A model generated the notes under the pieces. The model was given only the letters and a program-made list of their open reading frames with translations. It searched no databases and was not told the origin of the DNA. A program made the translations under genes and the position numbers. Of a stretch of 64,000 bases of DNA, positions 8,960 to 21,900 are shown one piece after another. Each line of letters opens with the position of its first letter. Within the stretch, counting starts at the first letter, position 1. Source of the DNA: Closterium sp. Naga37s-1. Taxonomy: Eukaryota; Streptophyta; Zygnematophyceae; Desmidiales; Closteriaceae. The DNA is taken from contig CANJKZ010000084.1 of NCBI GenBank assembly GCA_947471745.1, positions 403,501 to 467,500 on the forward strand, read 5' to 3'.

Positions 8960-9928
8960 GGCGGGTGATGGAGTCAGCCGGGTGGAAGGCTGCTCCACCT
9001 GCGGTGATATGCTGAAGACCTCGTACGCGTTAGGAGGTACACGCGCAGTGCGTAAGAACTGATGCTAAGAGAAATGGGTAGAGCAAAGTGCGATGTAAGG
9101 AAAAATCCAGGGAATGCGATGGAGTAAGGTGCGATGTAAGGTAAGGAGTTGACGTGTTGGAGTAAGGGGTAGCGTTGTACGCGATGGAGTAAGGTGCGAT
9201 ATATGGAACATCAAAAGAAATCATACACAACTTTCAACATCTACGCATGCAATGCGATTTGGGAAGCGAGTCCCTGCTCAACGCGAATTGCGCTTCCCAG
9301 AATTATTATTGGGCCGCCATTAGCTTCACTTCCACGACACGGGAACTTCTGGTAACTCCGTTTCGGTCCCAGAAGTTGCCTTTTCGCCTGCAAGCAGTGC
9401 AGGCATCGAATTCGCGATCTCTTCGCTAGAACCACACCGACGCTCCGAGCAGGACACGGAGGTCCACTCGCTGTCGCCAATAATTTCGTTGCCTTCAACT
9501 CAAACAAAACGGGATGGAATCTGGGTTGGACGGTGATTGCTGCTTTGATGCGACTGACGTTTCCTTGCTTTCGAGAAAGCATCTCTGAACTGCCTTCAGT
9601 TCAGACATTTGTGATGCCTCCACAGCAACATCGTTGCCACTGCCGTGTTTCTTGGCCTTGCTCCACCTTGGTGTTCGCTACCAGCTGACAGACGTCCATC
9701 GTATGCCTCCTGAGTGACTCGCTCACGCGTTTTGCCGTTTTACTGGTGGCTGGCTTTGGAGTTCCGTGCTAGCTGCTCGCTCCTTGCCAGTTTTCAAGCA
9801 GCTCCACCAGTCGAGCTTGGCACCGAAGAATACTAACAAGGACTAGACTTAGGCTCGCAAGTCGCGTATACCTTTAGTGCGGTTCGATTTCTCCCTACCT
9901 TCACTAATCACAGAGGTAGAGGACCAAA
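8960..9928. promoter_or_regulatory. Head-to-head intergenic region, probable divergent promoters
   Basis: The PIG-L ATG (8959, minus) and the LRR-gene ATG (9929, plus) face away from each other with 969 bp between. Both promoters and 5' UTRs should lie here. Bases 9084-9206 hold three related segments with AAGGTGCGATGTAAGG or AAGGTGCGATATATGG; the two best 26-bp copies are 9116-9141 and 9181-9206. A 113-codon open frame on the minus strand (9241-9582) has no recognisable domain and I do not call it. No TATA box can be assigned with confidence. Confidence 0.55.
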
Positions 9929-12900
9929 ATGGCTTGCGACTCGGATAAAAAATTCTCCCCGGTGCGGATTGCATTGCTCTTCGCATCGCTCGCGCTCATC
10001 GGCCTGCGGCCAGCATTCGTGCTCGCGGCCACCGATCCCGCTCACGGTAATGCTCGTCGTCAAATACGGATCGTTCTCGGCTTGGTATGCGTTTCCAATC
10101 GATCGCACCTTCATCGTCCCCCGTTTTTTGGCGTCGTCTGCGGCAGCGAGCGCCTGTCGTCTTCGTCCACGTCACACGCGCTGTTTATCAAGCGGGAAAA
10201 CAGCCAGAATATTAGACCAGTAATCTTCCGCCTCAGATTTCTTGGATTCACTACCATTCCCTCCCACAGCGCTCGCAATCTGTTTTCCAACGCGCGCTCG
10301 CAACCCTGCCGCCCCGGCCTACTCCTCATTCTCTTCGAGCCGATCCCACCACGCAGCCCCCCCTCAACCCCCCTCCCCGATTCCCTTCGTCCACTCGCAA
10401 CCTCCATTTCCCAGTTGTCAGCGTTCCGAACGCAGCGGCGATCCACGTCTCTCAGCGGCGTGCGAACCCACCTTCTGTATTGCTACAGAAAATGGCCGCG
10501 CTGCCCCCCACAACGTTAATCGTATCTATCCCCTCCCCTGCCCCGCCCACGCTCCTCTCCCGCCCTCCGCCCAACCCCCCGCGCCCCAAAGTGGCGGCGC
10601 TGCGGCAGGTGGCGACGGCAGTGGGGCGACCTAACGAGCCGCCGTTCAATTCGTGGGCGGGCGACGACCCGTGCGGGCCGGACGCGCAGAGCTCGTGGGC
10701 GGGCGTGCAGTGCGACGCGGGCGGGACGTACAACGTGGTGGCGGAGCTGTGAGTCCCGCGGGGGGGGGGACGAGATGTTATAGTCACAATAGGCTTGAAT
10801 GTGCCTAAAACGAAAGATAGAGAGCACAGACGGATTTCTGCACAGCGGCTTCAAACGTTGATAGCGTTCTGCTCACAGCTGCAAATGACTTGATTCAAAT
10901 TGGATCTGGAGCGTCTTCACGTCGTCTACAATTATCAATTTAGATTGCACGATTTGATAAAGAATTGACGACACAGCGTCGGTTTGAACGAACGGTACTA
11001 TGGCAGCCACTATAGTCTTAGAACACAAGATAGGAAGAGTTACGAGTTGGGAATGACTCCCAGCTCCTACAAACCCCAAGAGCCGAGGTACAGTGATGTG
11101 GAACAGTGCCACACTGTCCCCAACCACGAAGGGTCTCGAAACTACTCTTCACTAGGGCCTACACCAAGTGAAATGTTACACTACACAAAGTAATGTAACT
11201 ATCTTCAATATCTTGAGGTGTACCCTTTTGGCAAGCTTCGAAATCACTTGAGGCTTGACACCAAGGCTCGGGCTCTTCATCACAAACTCATCCTTGAGTT
11301 CTTGATGGGTCTGCTGCACACACCTGCGACACGCCGAACGTTCGACACAGGACAAAATAGAAACCGCGCACGACAAAATAGAAACCGCGCGCGAGACACA
11401 AACGACCGCGTAACACGCGTCTAGCGATAACTCGCTATTGACTCGACACACACACTCGACATCATGACTCAACATTCACACACAATTATAAGCATGAAAT
11501 ATATATTATCCCATGCCCTCATACCATTCCATACACACACACATTCACGCACACGGACAACAAGCCGAGTGCAAACCGTAGGGTTGCACCAACAAACTCC
11601 CCCTCGGATTGTTGGCCTTAGGATATGTTGCTCTCTCAGTTCAGAGCCATCCCAGCCAGCTTGCAACACTTCCAATGCTGCTGCTCCACCAGCCTCTTGG
11701 TCATCATGTCAGCCGGCTGCCCCGTGGTCTTCACGTAGCGCAACTCAACTTCACCCGCGGTTACCATGCTCCTCGTCCAATGCCACTTCACCCTCATGTG
11801 CTTCGTGAGTCCATGCAACACAGGGTTCTTAGCAAGAGCAATGGCACCCTGGCTGTCACAGTACAGTGGGGTAGGTCCTTGCTGCTCCTCCCCCAATTCA
11901 GCCAACAAACGCCGCTGCCACACAATCTCCCGTACGGCACGGAAGAGTGCCATGTACTCGGACTCCACCGAGCTCAAAGCTTGGTCAACCTGCTTCTTGC
12001 TCTCCCAAGCAGTTGGGCCTCCACCAACACAGCATATGAAGCCTCCCACACTTGTCATGTCCTCTGGTTCTGATGCATATGAAGCATCCGTGTAGGCGGT
12101 GAGGAACAAACGCCCGGGTTCAACACCATCCGCGCCCTTTTGGCGCCTTTGTGCCGCCGCCGAGTATTGCAGCCCAACGGTCGGTGTTTGGCCAAGATAC
12201 TTGGCCACCCTCATTCCAGCTGCTACCTGCTCCTCATTAGGGCATTGCACAACCCTAGCCAGCTGCCCGGTAGCAAACGCGACGTCCGGTCGGGTGTTTA
12301 CCGCCGCATACATGAGGCTGCCCACCAACGAGTGAAATCGGCACCTCTCCTCTTCACCAACGCTCTCCTCCTCTGGTCCCTTCACACACTTGAACCCAGA
12401 GGGAAAGGGTGTAGCCACATGGCCTTCACTCTGCCCAAAGTTGGCAGCCAATGCCTCCAGGTACTTTCGTTGATGCACCCGCATGCACCGCTTCTCCACA
12501 TCTCGTTCGATGTGGAGCCCAAGGTAGAAGCTCACGTCACCAAGGGCCTTGCACTTGAACTTGTCTTGAAGCTTCAGCATCACCTCCTTCACAAGGTCAG
12601 AAGAGGGTGAGAAAATGAGGATGTCATCCACATAAACCACCATGAAACTCCTCTGCTCCCCCTCGCCAAGCATGAACAAGGAGTGATCGGCCGTTGAGGG
12701 AGGGGTTGAACTCTCCTCTTCCCCCTTCCTTCCTCCTCAGCTGCAGGGACTTGAAGGCCTTGGCGTTGCTGCGGTGTGGCTCGAATCCGTGGAGCACTCG
12801 TAGTACGGGAAGGGAGTGACGGTGCACGCTCGCTCACTTGCTGCACCTCCTCCTCTTCTTCCTCTGCATCATTGGCCTCCTCTCCCCCATTCACAAGGGA

Positions 12901-15900
12901 GGATTGCCTTGTGGTTGTGCTGCCGCTGCTCAGCTCCAAAGGCAGCTCCACATGCTCCAAACCGGAACTCTTCACCTCCCCAAACCGCACGCCTATCTTC
13001 GCCTCATTCTCCGCCTTCCAATCCTTGTACATGAAGTTCTCCATGAACTTGCAGTCCCTGCTCACCAAGAACTTCTTGGTGAATGGGTCCCAAAGAAGCC
13101 ATCCCTTGCTGTTTTGAGCCATGCCCAAGTGCACGGCCCACACCGCCTTGGCACCAAGCTTGTTGTGCCGAAGATGCTTAGGCACGAGCGCCATGCACAT
13201 GCACCCGAACACCCGAAGCATATCCACCTTTGGCTTCCTTCCTAGCCACTCCACATAGGGCACCCATTTGTCTGCTCCCACATGAGTCAAGGCTCTGTTC
13301 TTGGCCACACACGCGCTCCGCACCGCATCAGGCCAGAAATAGTCGGATAGCCCGGCTTCAATGAGCAACCCGCGTGCCGCCTCCGTGATTGTGCGGTTCG
13401 CTCGCTCGGCGATGCCGTTCATTGCAGGGGAGTATGGCATGGTGAGGGAGTGCCGAATACCATTCTTCTTCAGCCACAACCCAAACTCCTTGCTCAGGAA
13501 CTCTCCCCCTCGATCGGTGCGGATTGAGTTGACTAGACGGTCTTGTTGCCGCTCCACCATCGGGAACCAATCCGTCTTCAACGTTTCAGCCACGTCGCTC
13601 TTCTTGGCCAGCACGTACACCCAAGTCATGCGGGTGTAGACGTCGACAATGGTGAGAAAATACTCAGCTCCAGCAGCTCCAAGCTTCAGGGGGCCCACCA
13701 CGTCCATCACCACCTCATCAAGCGGTGCCTTTGCCGTTGCCTCCGAACTAGGGAACGGAAACCGGGTGAACTTGGCTTGAATGCACGTCGGGCAGCCAAG
13801 CACCTCATCGGGCTCCCCCTTCACACGTATGCCAGCAACCATCTCATTCTTCACTAGCTGCTGCAAGATGGGCAGGGCCACATGCCCCATTCGCCGATGC
13901 AAGGTGAGCCAATCACACTCCCCCGTAGCCGAAGTTGGATTGGAGAATGCCGCGCTCGCAATAGCGCCCCACATACTCTCTCCGTAGTCCTCCTCCGCTG
14001 CTGCCTCTGGGTTCTCCTCACCCTTTTGCTGCTCCTTGGTTGCTGCACCACTCTCCTTAGGTTCACTGAACTTGCTGGTCCCTCCAGGTTTGCTCTTCTT
14101 GAGCTCATTCTCCTTAGCGCGACCGTTCGCGCCATCGTCGCTACCGACCGCTCCATCCTTGGTGCTGATGCTTGCTGCCACTTGCCTCTCCTTAGGCATA
14201 GGGACCACTGGGATCTGCCACATCTCGTTGTAGACATCCCTGTCCTCATGAAGGTCCCAAAGAATTCGATCGCCAAGCCTTGCGGTGTAGGTCTTGGCTC
14301 CCTTCGAGTTCGTGTCCATGCCGGCCTTTGCCAACCGCCGCACGGAAATCAGGTTTGCAGCAAGGCTGGGCACCCAAAGCACGTTCTTGAGGCCCACCAT
14401 CTTCCCATCAGCACCCTTGAACATGGCCTTGCCCATGCCTTTCACCTCTGCTCGCTGCCCCAAAGCCGATGTGACATGCTTCACCGATGACGGCTCGAGT
14501 TCGGTGAGCAAGTCCGGGCGAGGTGTCATGCTATAGGTAGCGCCACTATCAATCACCCAATAGTCCAGGGGGTGTAGGGTCACCTTCCCCACAGCTGCTA
14601 GCTCCTCAAAGCCTTCATCCTTCTCTGGACCAGCCGGTACTTGCGTCGACACGAAGTAGAATAGACCCGGGTATCGATCGTCGCTCGGGTCCTTGTCGTT
14701 GTCTCCGCTCTTCATGTTTGCAGCTCCGCCACCGCGATCGCCACGGCCTCCACGGCCTCGTCCTCTCCCTCCTCCTGCTCCTCTACCCTCTTGGCCTTGA
14801 GCAGGGGTCCAACCATCAGGGAGTTTGTAGCAGTCGCGCCACATGTGTCCGCTCTTGTGGCAATAGTGACACTCGCCGTCGAATCGGCCGCGACCGCGTC
14901 CGTAGCTCTTGTCGTCGCTGCCGTAACCGCCACTCCTGCGGCCTCCGCCGAAGTTGCTGCCACCAAACCTTCCTCCCCCTCGTCCTCTGCCTCTTCCTCG
15001 ACCATATCCACGGCCGATGCTCGCTGCCCCAGCGCCATCCGCACTCGCCAACTCACGGCGGCGGAAATCCTCTTGAAGGATAGCTCGCTTCACGTCTTCA
15101 AGCGAGAGGCGGGGCAAGTCGCGATTAAGGTTGATGATGAGCGAGGACCATGACTCTGGGAGTAAGGCCAGCAACTTGGTCTTCTTTTGGAGCTCACTGT
15201 AGTTCAAATCAGCTCCCTCAAGCCGCGTCAACAAGTCGAAGAATTTCTGCACCCCTTCTTCAACCGCTTCGTTTTCTTCAATTCGTAGTGCCGCCATTTG
15301 CCGTTCCAACACCACCGTTACCGCCGCTGTTGCAGGAGCATGTACACCCTTGAGAGCAGCCCATGCCTTTGGTCCTTTCTCTGGTTCACGCTGGAATGGC
15401 TTGATGTGACGGATCTGACTGCTCCCCAACGCTTGCCCAAGTAAGAGATAGCCTTGTGCGCTCTTCCGCACCCACGGGCTCTTCTCCGGGTCGTTTTCGG
15501 GGCGCTTCTCCGTTCCTTCCATCACCTCCAGCAGGTCATAGTGGTCAAAGATGTTCTCCATCTTGAAGGACCATTCAGCAAAGTTGTCACCATTGAACTT
15601 GTCAAGCCCAAACACCCTAGGCTCATCCCTAGGTGGGCCAAGACTTGGTTGCATGGGCGCCATGGCTGAATCACGGGGTTGGCCTTGAGCTTGAGCTTCT
15701 CCACTGCCACCAGCACCTCTGCCACCCCTTTCCTCAGGTCCAGACATTGTCGAAACTGCTCCAAGGGGCTCTGATACCACTTGTTATAGTCACAATAGGC
15801 GTGAATGTGCCTAAAACGAAAGATAGAGAGCACAGACGGATTTCTGCACAGCGGCTTCAAACGTTGATAATGTTCTGCTCACAGCTGCAAATGACTTGAT

Positions 15901-18900
15901 TCAAATTGGATCTGGAGCGTCTTTACGTCGTCTACAATTATCAATTTAGATTGCACGATTTGATAAAGAATTGACGACACAGCGTCGGTTTGAACGAACG
16001 GTACTATGGCAGCCACTATAGTCTTAGAACACAAGATAGGAAGAGTTACGAGTTGGGAATGACTCCCAGCTCCTACAAACCCCAAGAGCCGAGGTACAGT
16101 GATGTGGAACAGTGCCACACTGTCCCCAACCACGAAGGGTCTCGAAACTACCCTTCACTAGGGCCTACACCAAGTGAAATGTTACACTACACAAAGTAAT
16201 GTAACTATCTTCAATATCTTGAGGTGTACCCTTTTGGCAAGCTTCGAAATCACTTGAGGCTTGACACCAAGGCTCGGGCTCTTCATCACAAACTCATCCT
16301 TGAGTTCTTGATGGGTCTGCTGCACACACCTGCGACACGCCGAACGTTCGACACAGGACAAAATAGAAACCGCGCACGACAAAATAGAAACCGCGCGCGA
16401 GACACAAACGACCGCGTAACACGCGTCTAGCGATAACTCGCTATTGACTCGACACACACACTTGACATCATGACTCAACATTCACACACAATTATAAGCA
16501 TGAAATATATATTATCCCATGCCCTCATACCATTCCATACACACACACATTCACGCACACGGACAACAAGCCGAGTGCAAACCGTAGGGTTGCACCAACA
16601 CGAGAAAGGGGGAGGGGGCGCGGGAGTGGCCTTGATGGGGGTCTGCGCTGTGTGAGGTGGAGGGCCTTACTACACGCGATGCTCCACCGTTTGCCATCAT
16701 AGGTGGTGGAATTCGTGTGACGCGGGGGATTCAGAGTGGGTGCGGCGTGCGCTCCAATGAGTGGCAAACCCCGGCTGTCTGTGCCCGTGTTACGTTGAGC
16801 GCGTGTATGCATGCGCGACAGGGCGTCAGCGACGACCAGAAGTTAGGGGTGAAGGGGAGGGTGAGGCATAGGGCACGGGATGGCAAGGGGGTTGTAAGAG
16901 TGCGCGCCAGCACTACCCGTTCACTCCGCAAAGGCAGCTTTCTCACACCCTCCCAGCGGCTTACCTCCAGTCGCCCTTTCCCAAACACTCTCAACGGTTC
17001 CCCATCACTCCCTCACCTCATCAGTCATCTCCACCCCTGCATTCTCCCTTTTCGCCCCGTCTCCGCACCTCTCCCCCTTCCCTCTCCTCCCCCTCTCCCC
17101 CCCAACCGCCTCGTCCCCTCCCCTCCACAGCGATCTACAGGACGCGCGTCTTACGGGCGATCTGCCCGCCGCCGTCTTCGACCTCACGGCGCTGAGCTTG
17201 CTGTCAGTCCCGCCGCCCGCGCCCTCCTCGTCCTCCCACCCCCTGGAACCCCTTTCTCCTCATCGCCCCGCTGCTCCCACTCGCTCACGCCACTTGCACG
17301 TTGCCCAATGGGTCCCAGATAGTCACAAAGGGTCCCCAGGAGGCCTCAAGAGGCCTCAAGAGGCCTCAAGAGTCCTCAAGAGGCCTCGAGAGTCACGCAC
17401 ACATCACCCCTCCCATCCGCCTCCCACACACTGCACGCATCACACAGCCAGCTGCCACAGCGTTGCCACACACACACCCTACCGCCAACCGCTCGCCTTC
17501 CCACTCACCCTCACATTCGCCTCCTTTGGCCTCCCCTTGCCACTCTTCCTGTGCCCCCCGCGCCCCCCCTGGCAGCAATCTGGCGCTGAACCCGAAGCTC
17601 ACAGGCAGCCTGCCTGACACTCTTGGCAACCTCGCCCACCTCACGTTGCTGTGAGTGCCCACCTCACGCTGCTGTGAGTGCCCACCTCACGTTGCTGTAA
17701 GTGCCCACCTCACGTTGCTGTGAGTGCCCACCTCACGCTGCTGTGAGTGCCCACCTCACGTTGCTGTGAGTGCCCACCTCACGCTGCTGTGAGTGCCCAC
17801 CTCACGTTGCTGTGAGTGCCCACCTCACGTTGCTGTGAGTGCCCACCTCACGCTGCTGTGAGTGCCCACCTCACGCTGCTGTGAGTGCCCACCTCACGCT
17901 GCTGTGAGTGCCCACCTCACGCTGCTGTGAGTGCTCTTAGCCACACGCCAACCCTTGTGTGCGCTGCTGTGAGTGTCATGCGCACTGCCCTTGCGGTAAG
18001 CACTCGCGCGCATCCCTCCCATGCCCATCATCTGCCCTCCTTCGCCATGCTCTCGCCTCCCCACTCCCTCCCCACTCCCTCCCCACTCCCTCCCCACTCC
18101 CTCCCCACTCCCTCCCCTCCCCACGCCCTCCCCACGGGAGCAGTATAGCAGTATAGCAGTATAGCAGTATAGCATTATAGCAGTATAGCAGTATAGCAGT
18201 ATAGCAGTATAGCAGTATAGCAGTATAGCAGTATAGCAGTATAGCAGTATAGCAGTATAGCAGTATAGCAGTATAGCAGTATAGCAGTATAGCATTATAG
18301 CAGTATAGCATTATAGCATTATAGCAGTATAGCAGTATAGCAGTATAGCAGTATAGCAGTATAGCAGTATAGCAGTATAGCAGTATAGCAGTATAGCATT
18401 ATAGCAGTATAGCAGTATAGCAGTATAGCAGTATAGCAGTATAGCAGTATAGCAGTATAGCAGTATAGCAGTATAGCAGTATAGCAGTATAGCAGTATAG
18501 CAGTATAGCAGTATAGCAGTATAGCAGTATAGCAGTATAGCAGTATAGCAGTATAGCAGTATAGCAGTATAGCAGTATAGCAGTATAGCAGTATAGCAGT
18601 ATAGCAGTATAGCAGTATAGCAGTATAGCAGTATAGCAGTATAGCAGTATAGCAGTATAGCAGTATAGCAGTATAGCAGTATAGCAGTATAGCAGTATAG
18701 CAGTATAGCAGTATAGCAGTATAGCAGTATAGCAGTATAGCAGTATAGCAGTATAGCAGTATAGCAGTATAGCAGTATAGCAGTATAGCAGTATAGCAGT
18801 ATAGCAGTATAGCAGTATAGCAGTATAGCAGTATAGCAGTATAGCAGTATAGCAGTATAGCAGTATAGCAGTATAGCAGTATAGCAGTATAGCAGTATAG

Positions 18901-21900
18901 CAGTATAGCAGTATAGCAGTATAGCAGTATAGCAGTATAGCAGTATAGCAGTATAGCAGTATAGCAGTATAGCAGTATAGCAGTATAGCAGTATAGCAGT
19001 ATAGCATATAGCAGTATAGCAGTATAGCAGTATAGCATTATAGCAGTATAGCAGTATAGCAGTATAGCAGTATAGCAGTATAGCAGTATAGCAGTATAGC
19101 AGTATAGCAGTATAGCAGTATAGCAGTATAGCAGTATAGCAGTATAGCAGTATAGCATTATAGCAGTATAGCAGTATAGCATTATAGCAGTATAGCATTA
19201 TAGCAGTATAGCAGTATAGCAGTATAGCAGTATAGCAGTATAGCAGTATAGCAGTATAGCAGTATAGCAGTATAGCAGTATAGCAGTATAGCAGTATAGC
19301 AGTATAGCAGTATAGCATTATAGCAGTATAGCAGTATAGCAGTATAGCAGTATAGCAGTATAGCAGTATAGCAGTATAGCAGTATAGCAGTATAGCAGTA
19401 TAGCATTATAGCAGTATAGCATTATAGCAGTATAGCATTATAGCAGTATAGCAGTATAGCAGTATAGCATTATAGCAGTATAGCAGTATAGCAGTATAGC
19501 AGTATAGCAGTATAGCAGTATAGCAGTATAGCAGTATAGCAGTATAGCAGTATAGCAGTATAGCAGTATAGCAGTATAGCATTATAGCAGTATAGCAGTA
19601 TAGCAGTATAGCATTATAGCAGTATAGCAGTATAGCAGTATAGCAGTATAGCAGTATAGCAGTATAGCAGTATAGCAGTATAGCAGTATAGCAGTATAGC
19701 AGTATAGCAGTATAGCAGTATAGCAGTATAGCAGTATAGCAGTATAGCAGTATAGCATTATAGCATTATAGCATTATAGCAGTATAGCAGTATAGCATTA
19801 TAGCATTATAGCATTATAGCAGTATAGCAGTATAGCAGTATAGCAGTATAGCAGTATAGCAGTATAGCAGTATAGCAGTATAGCAATATAGCAGTATAGC
19901 AGTATAGCAGTATAGCAGTATAGCAGTATAGCAGTATAGCAGTATAGCATTATAGCAGTATAGCAGTATAGCAGTATAGCAGTATAGCAGTATAGCAGTA
20001 TAGCAGTATAGCAGTATAGCAGTATAGCATTATAGCAGTATAGCATTATAGCAGTATAGCAGTATAGCAGTATAGCAGTATAGCAGTATAGCAGTATAGC
20101 AGTATAGCAGTATAGCAGTATAGCAGTATAGCAGTATAGCAGTATAGCATTATAGCAGTATAGCAGTATAGCAGTATAGCAGTATAGCATTATAGCAGTA
20201 TAGCAGTATAGCAGTATAGCAGTATAGCAGTATAGCAGTATAGCAGTATAGCAGTATAGCAGTATAGCAGTATAGCAGTATAGCAGTATAGCATTATAGC
20301 AGTATAGCAGTATAGCATTATAGCAGTATAGCATTATAGCAGTATAGCAGTATAGCAGTATAGCAGTATAGCAGTATAGCAGTATAGCAGTATAGCAGTA
20401 CACTAGTATAGCAGTATAGCAGTATAGCAGTATAGCAGTATAGCATTATAGCAGTATAGCAGTATAGCAGTATAGCATTATAGCAGTATAGCAGTATAGC
20501 AGTATAGCAGTATAGCAGTATAGCAGTATAGCAGTATAGCAGTATAGCAGTATAGCAGTATAGCATTATAGCAGTATAGCATTATAGCAGTATAGCAGTA
20601 TAGCAGTATAGCATTATAGCATTATAGCATTATAGCAGTATAGCAGTATAGCAGTATAGCAGTATAGCAGTATAGCAGTATAGCAGTATAGCAGTATAGC
20701 AGTATAGCAGTATAGCAGTATAGCATTATAGCAGTGTAGCAGTATAGCAGTATAGCAGTATAGCAGTATAGCAGTATAGCAGTATAGCAGTATAGCAGTA
20801 TAGCAGTATAGCAGTATAGCAGTATAGCAGTATAGCATTATAGCAGTATAGCAGTATAGCAGTATAGCATTATAGCAGTATAGCAGTATAGCATTATAGC
20901 AGTATAGCAGTATAGCAGTATAGCAGTATAGCAGTATAGCAGTATAGCAGTATAGCAGTTATAGCAGTTATAGCAGTATAGCAGTATAGCATATAGCATT
21001 ATAGCAGTATAGCAGTATAGCATTATAGCATTATAGCAGTATAGCAGTATAGCAGTATAGCAGTATAGCATTATAGCAGTATAGCAGTATAGCAGTATAG
21101 CAGTATAGCAGTATAGCAGTATAGCAGTATAGCAGTATAGCATTATAGCAGTATAGCATTATAGCAGTATAGCAGTATAGCAGTATAGCAGTATAGCAGT
21201 ATAGCAGTATAGCAGTATAGCAGTATAGCAGTATAGCATTATAGCATTATAGCATTATAGCAGTATAGCAGTATAGCAGTATAGCAGTATAGCAGTATAA
21301 CAGTATAGCAGTATAGCAGTATAGCAGTATAGCAGTATAGCAGTATAGCAGTATAGCAGTATAGCATTATAGCAGTATAGCAGTATAGCATTATAGCATT
21401 ATAGCAGTATAGCAGTATAGCAGTATAGCAGTATAGCATTATAGCAGTATAGCAGTATAGCAGTATAGCAGTATAGCAGTATAGCAGTATAGCAGTATAG
21501 CAGTATAGCAGTATAGCAGTATAGCATTATAGCAGTATAGCAGTATAGCATTATAGCATTATAGCAGTATAGCAGTATAGCAGTATAGCAGTATAGCATT
21601 ATAGCAGTATAGCAGTATAGCAGTATAGCAGTATAGCAGTATAGCAGTATAGCAGTATAGCAGTATAGCAGTATAGCATTATAGCAGTATAGCAGTATAG
21701 CAGTATAGCAGTATAGCATTATAGCAGTATAGCAGTATAGCAGTATAGCATTATAGCAGTATAGCAGTATAGCAGTATAGCAGTATAGCAGTATAGCATT
21801 ATAGCAGTATAGCATTATAGCAGTATAGCAGTATAGCAGTATAGCAGTATAGCATTATAGCATTATAGCAGTTATAGCAGTATAGCAGTATAGCAGTATA

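Larger units (their letters stand above)
10776..16600 (-). mobile_element. Young, internally deleted Ty1/copia element in antisense in LRR-gene intron 2
   Basis: This is a complete insertion 5825 bp long. The two LTRs are 10776-11594 and 15782-16600 (819 bp each, offset 5006). I found about six mismatches between them, under 1%. It is flanked by the perfect target duplication CGAGA (10771-10775 and 16601-16605). On the minus strand the order is 5' LTR, primer-binding site, gag-protease-integrase, RT fragment-RNase H, polypurine tract, 3' LTR. The N-terminal part of the reverse transcriptase is missing, so it cannot be autonomous. Orientation is opposite to the host gene, which usually reduces interference with splicing. 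Confidence 0.97.

Noticed and set aside
9241..9582. 113-codon minus-strand frame between the two genes
   Set aside because: No recognisable domain, no clear start context, and it lies in the shared upstream region. Left as possible 5' UTR or noise.
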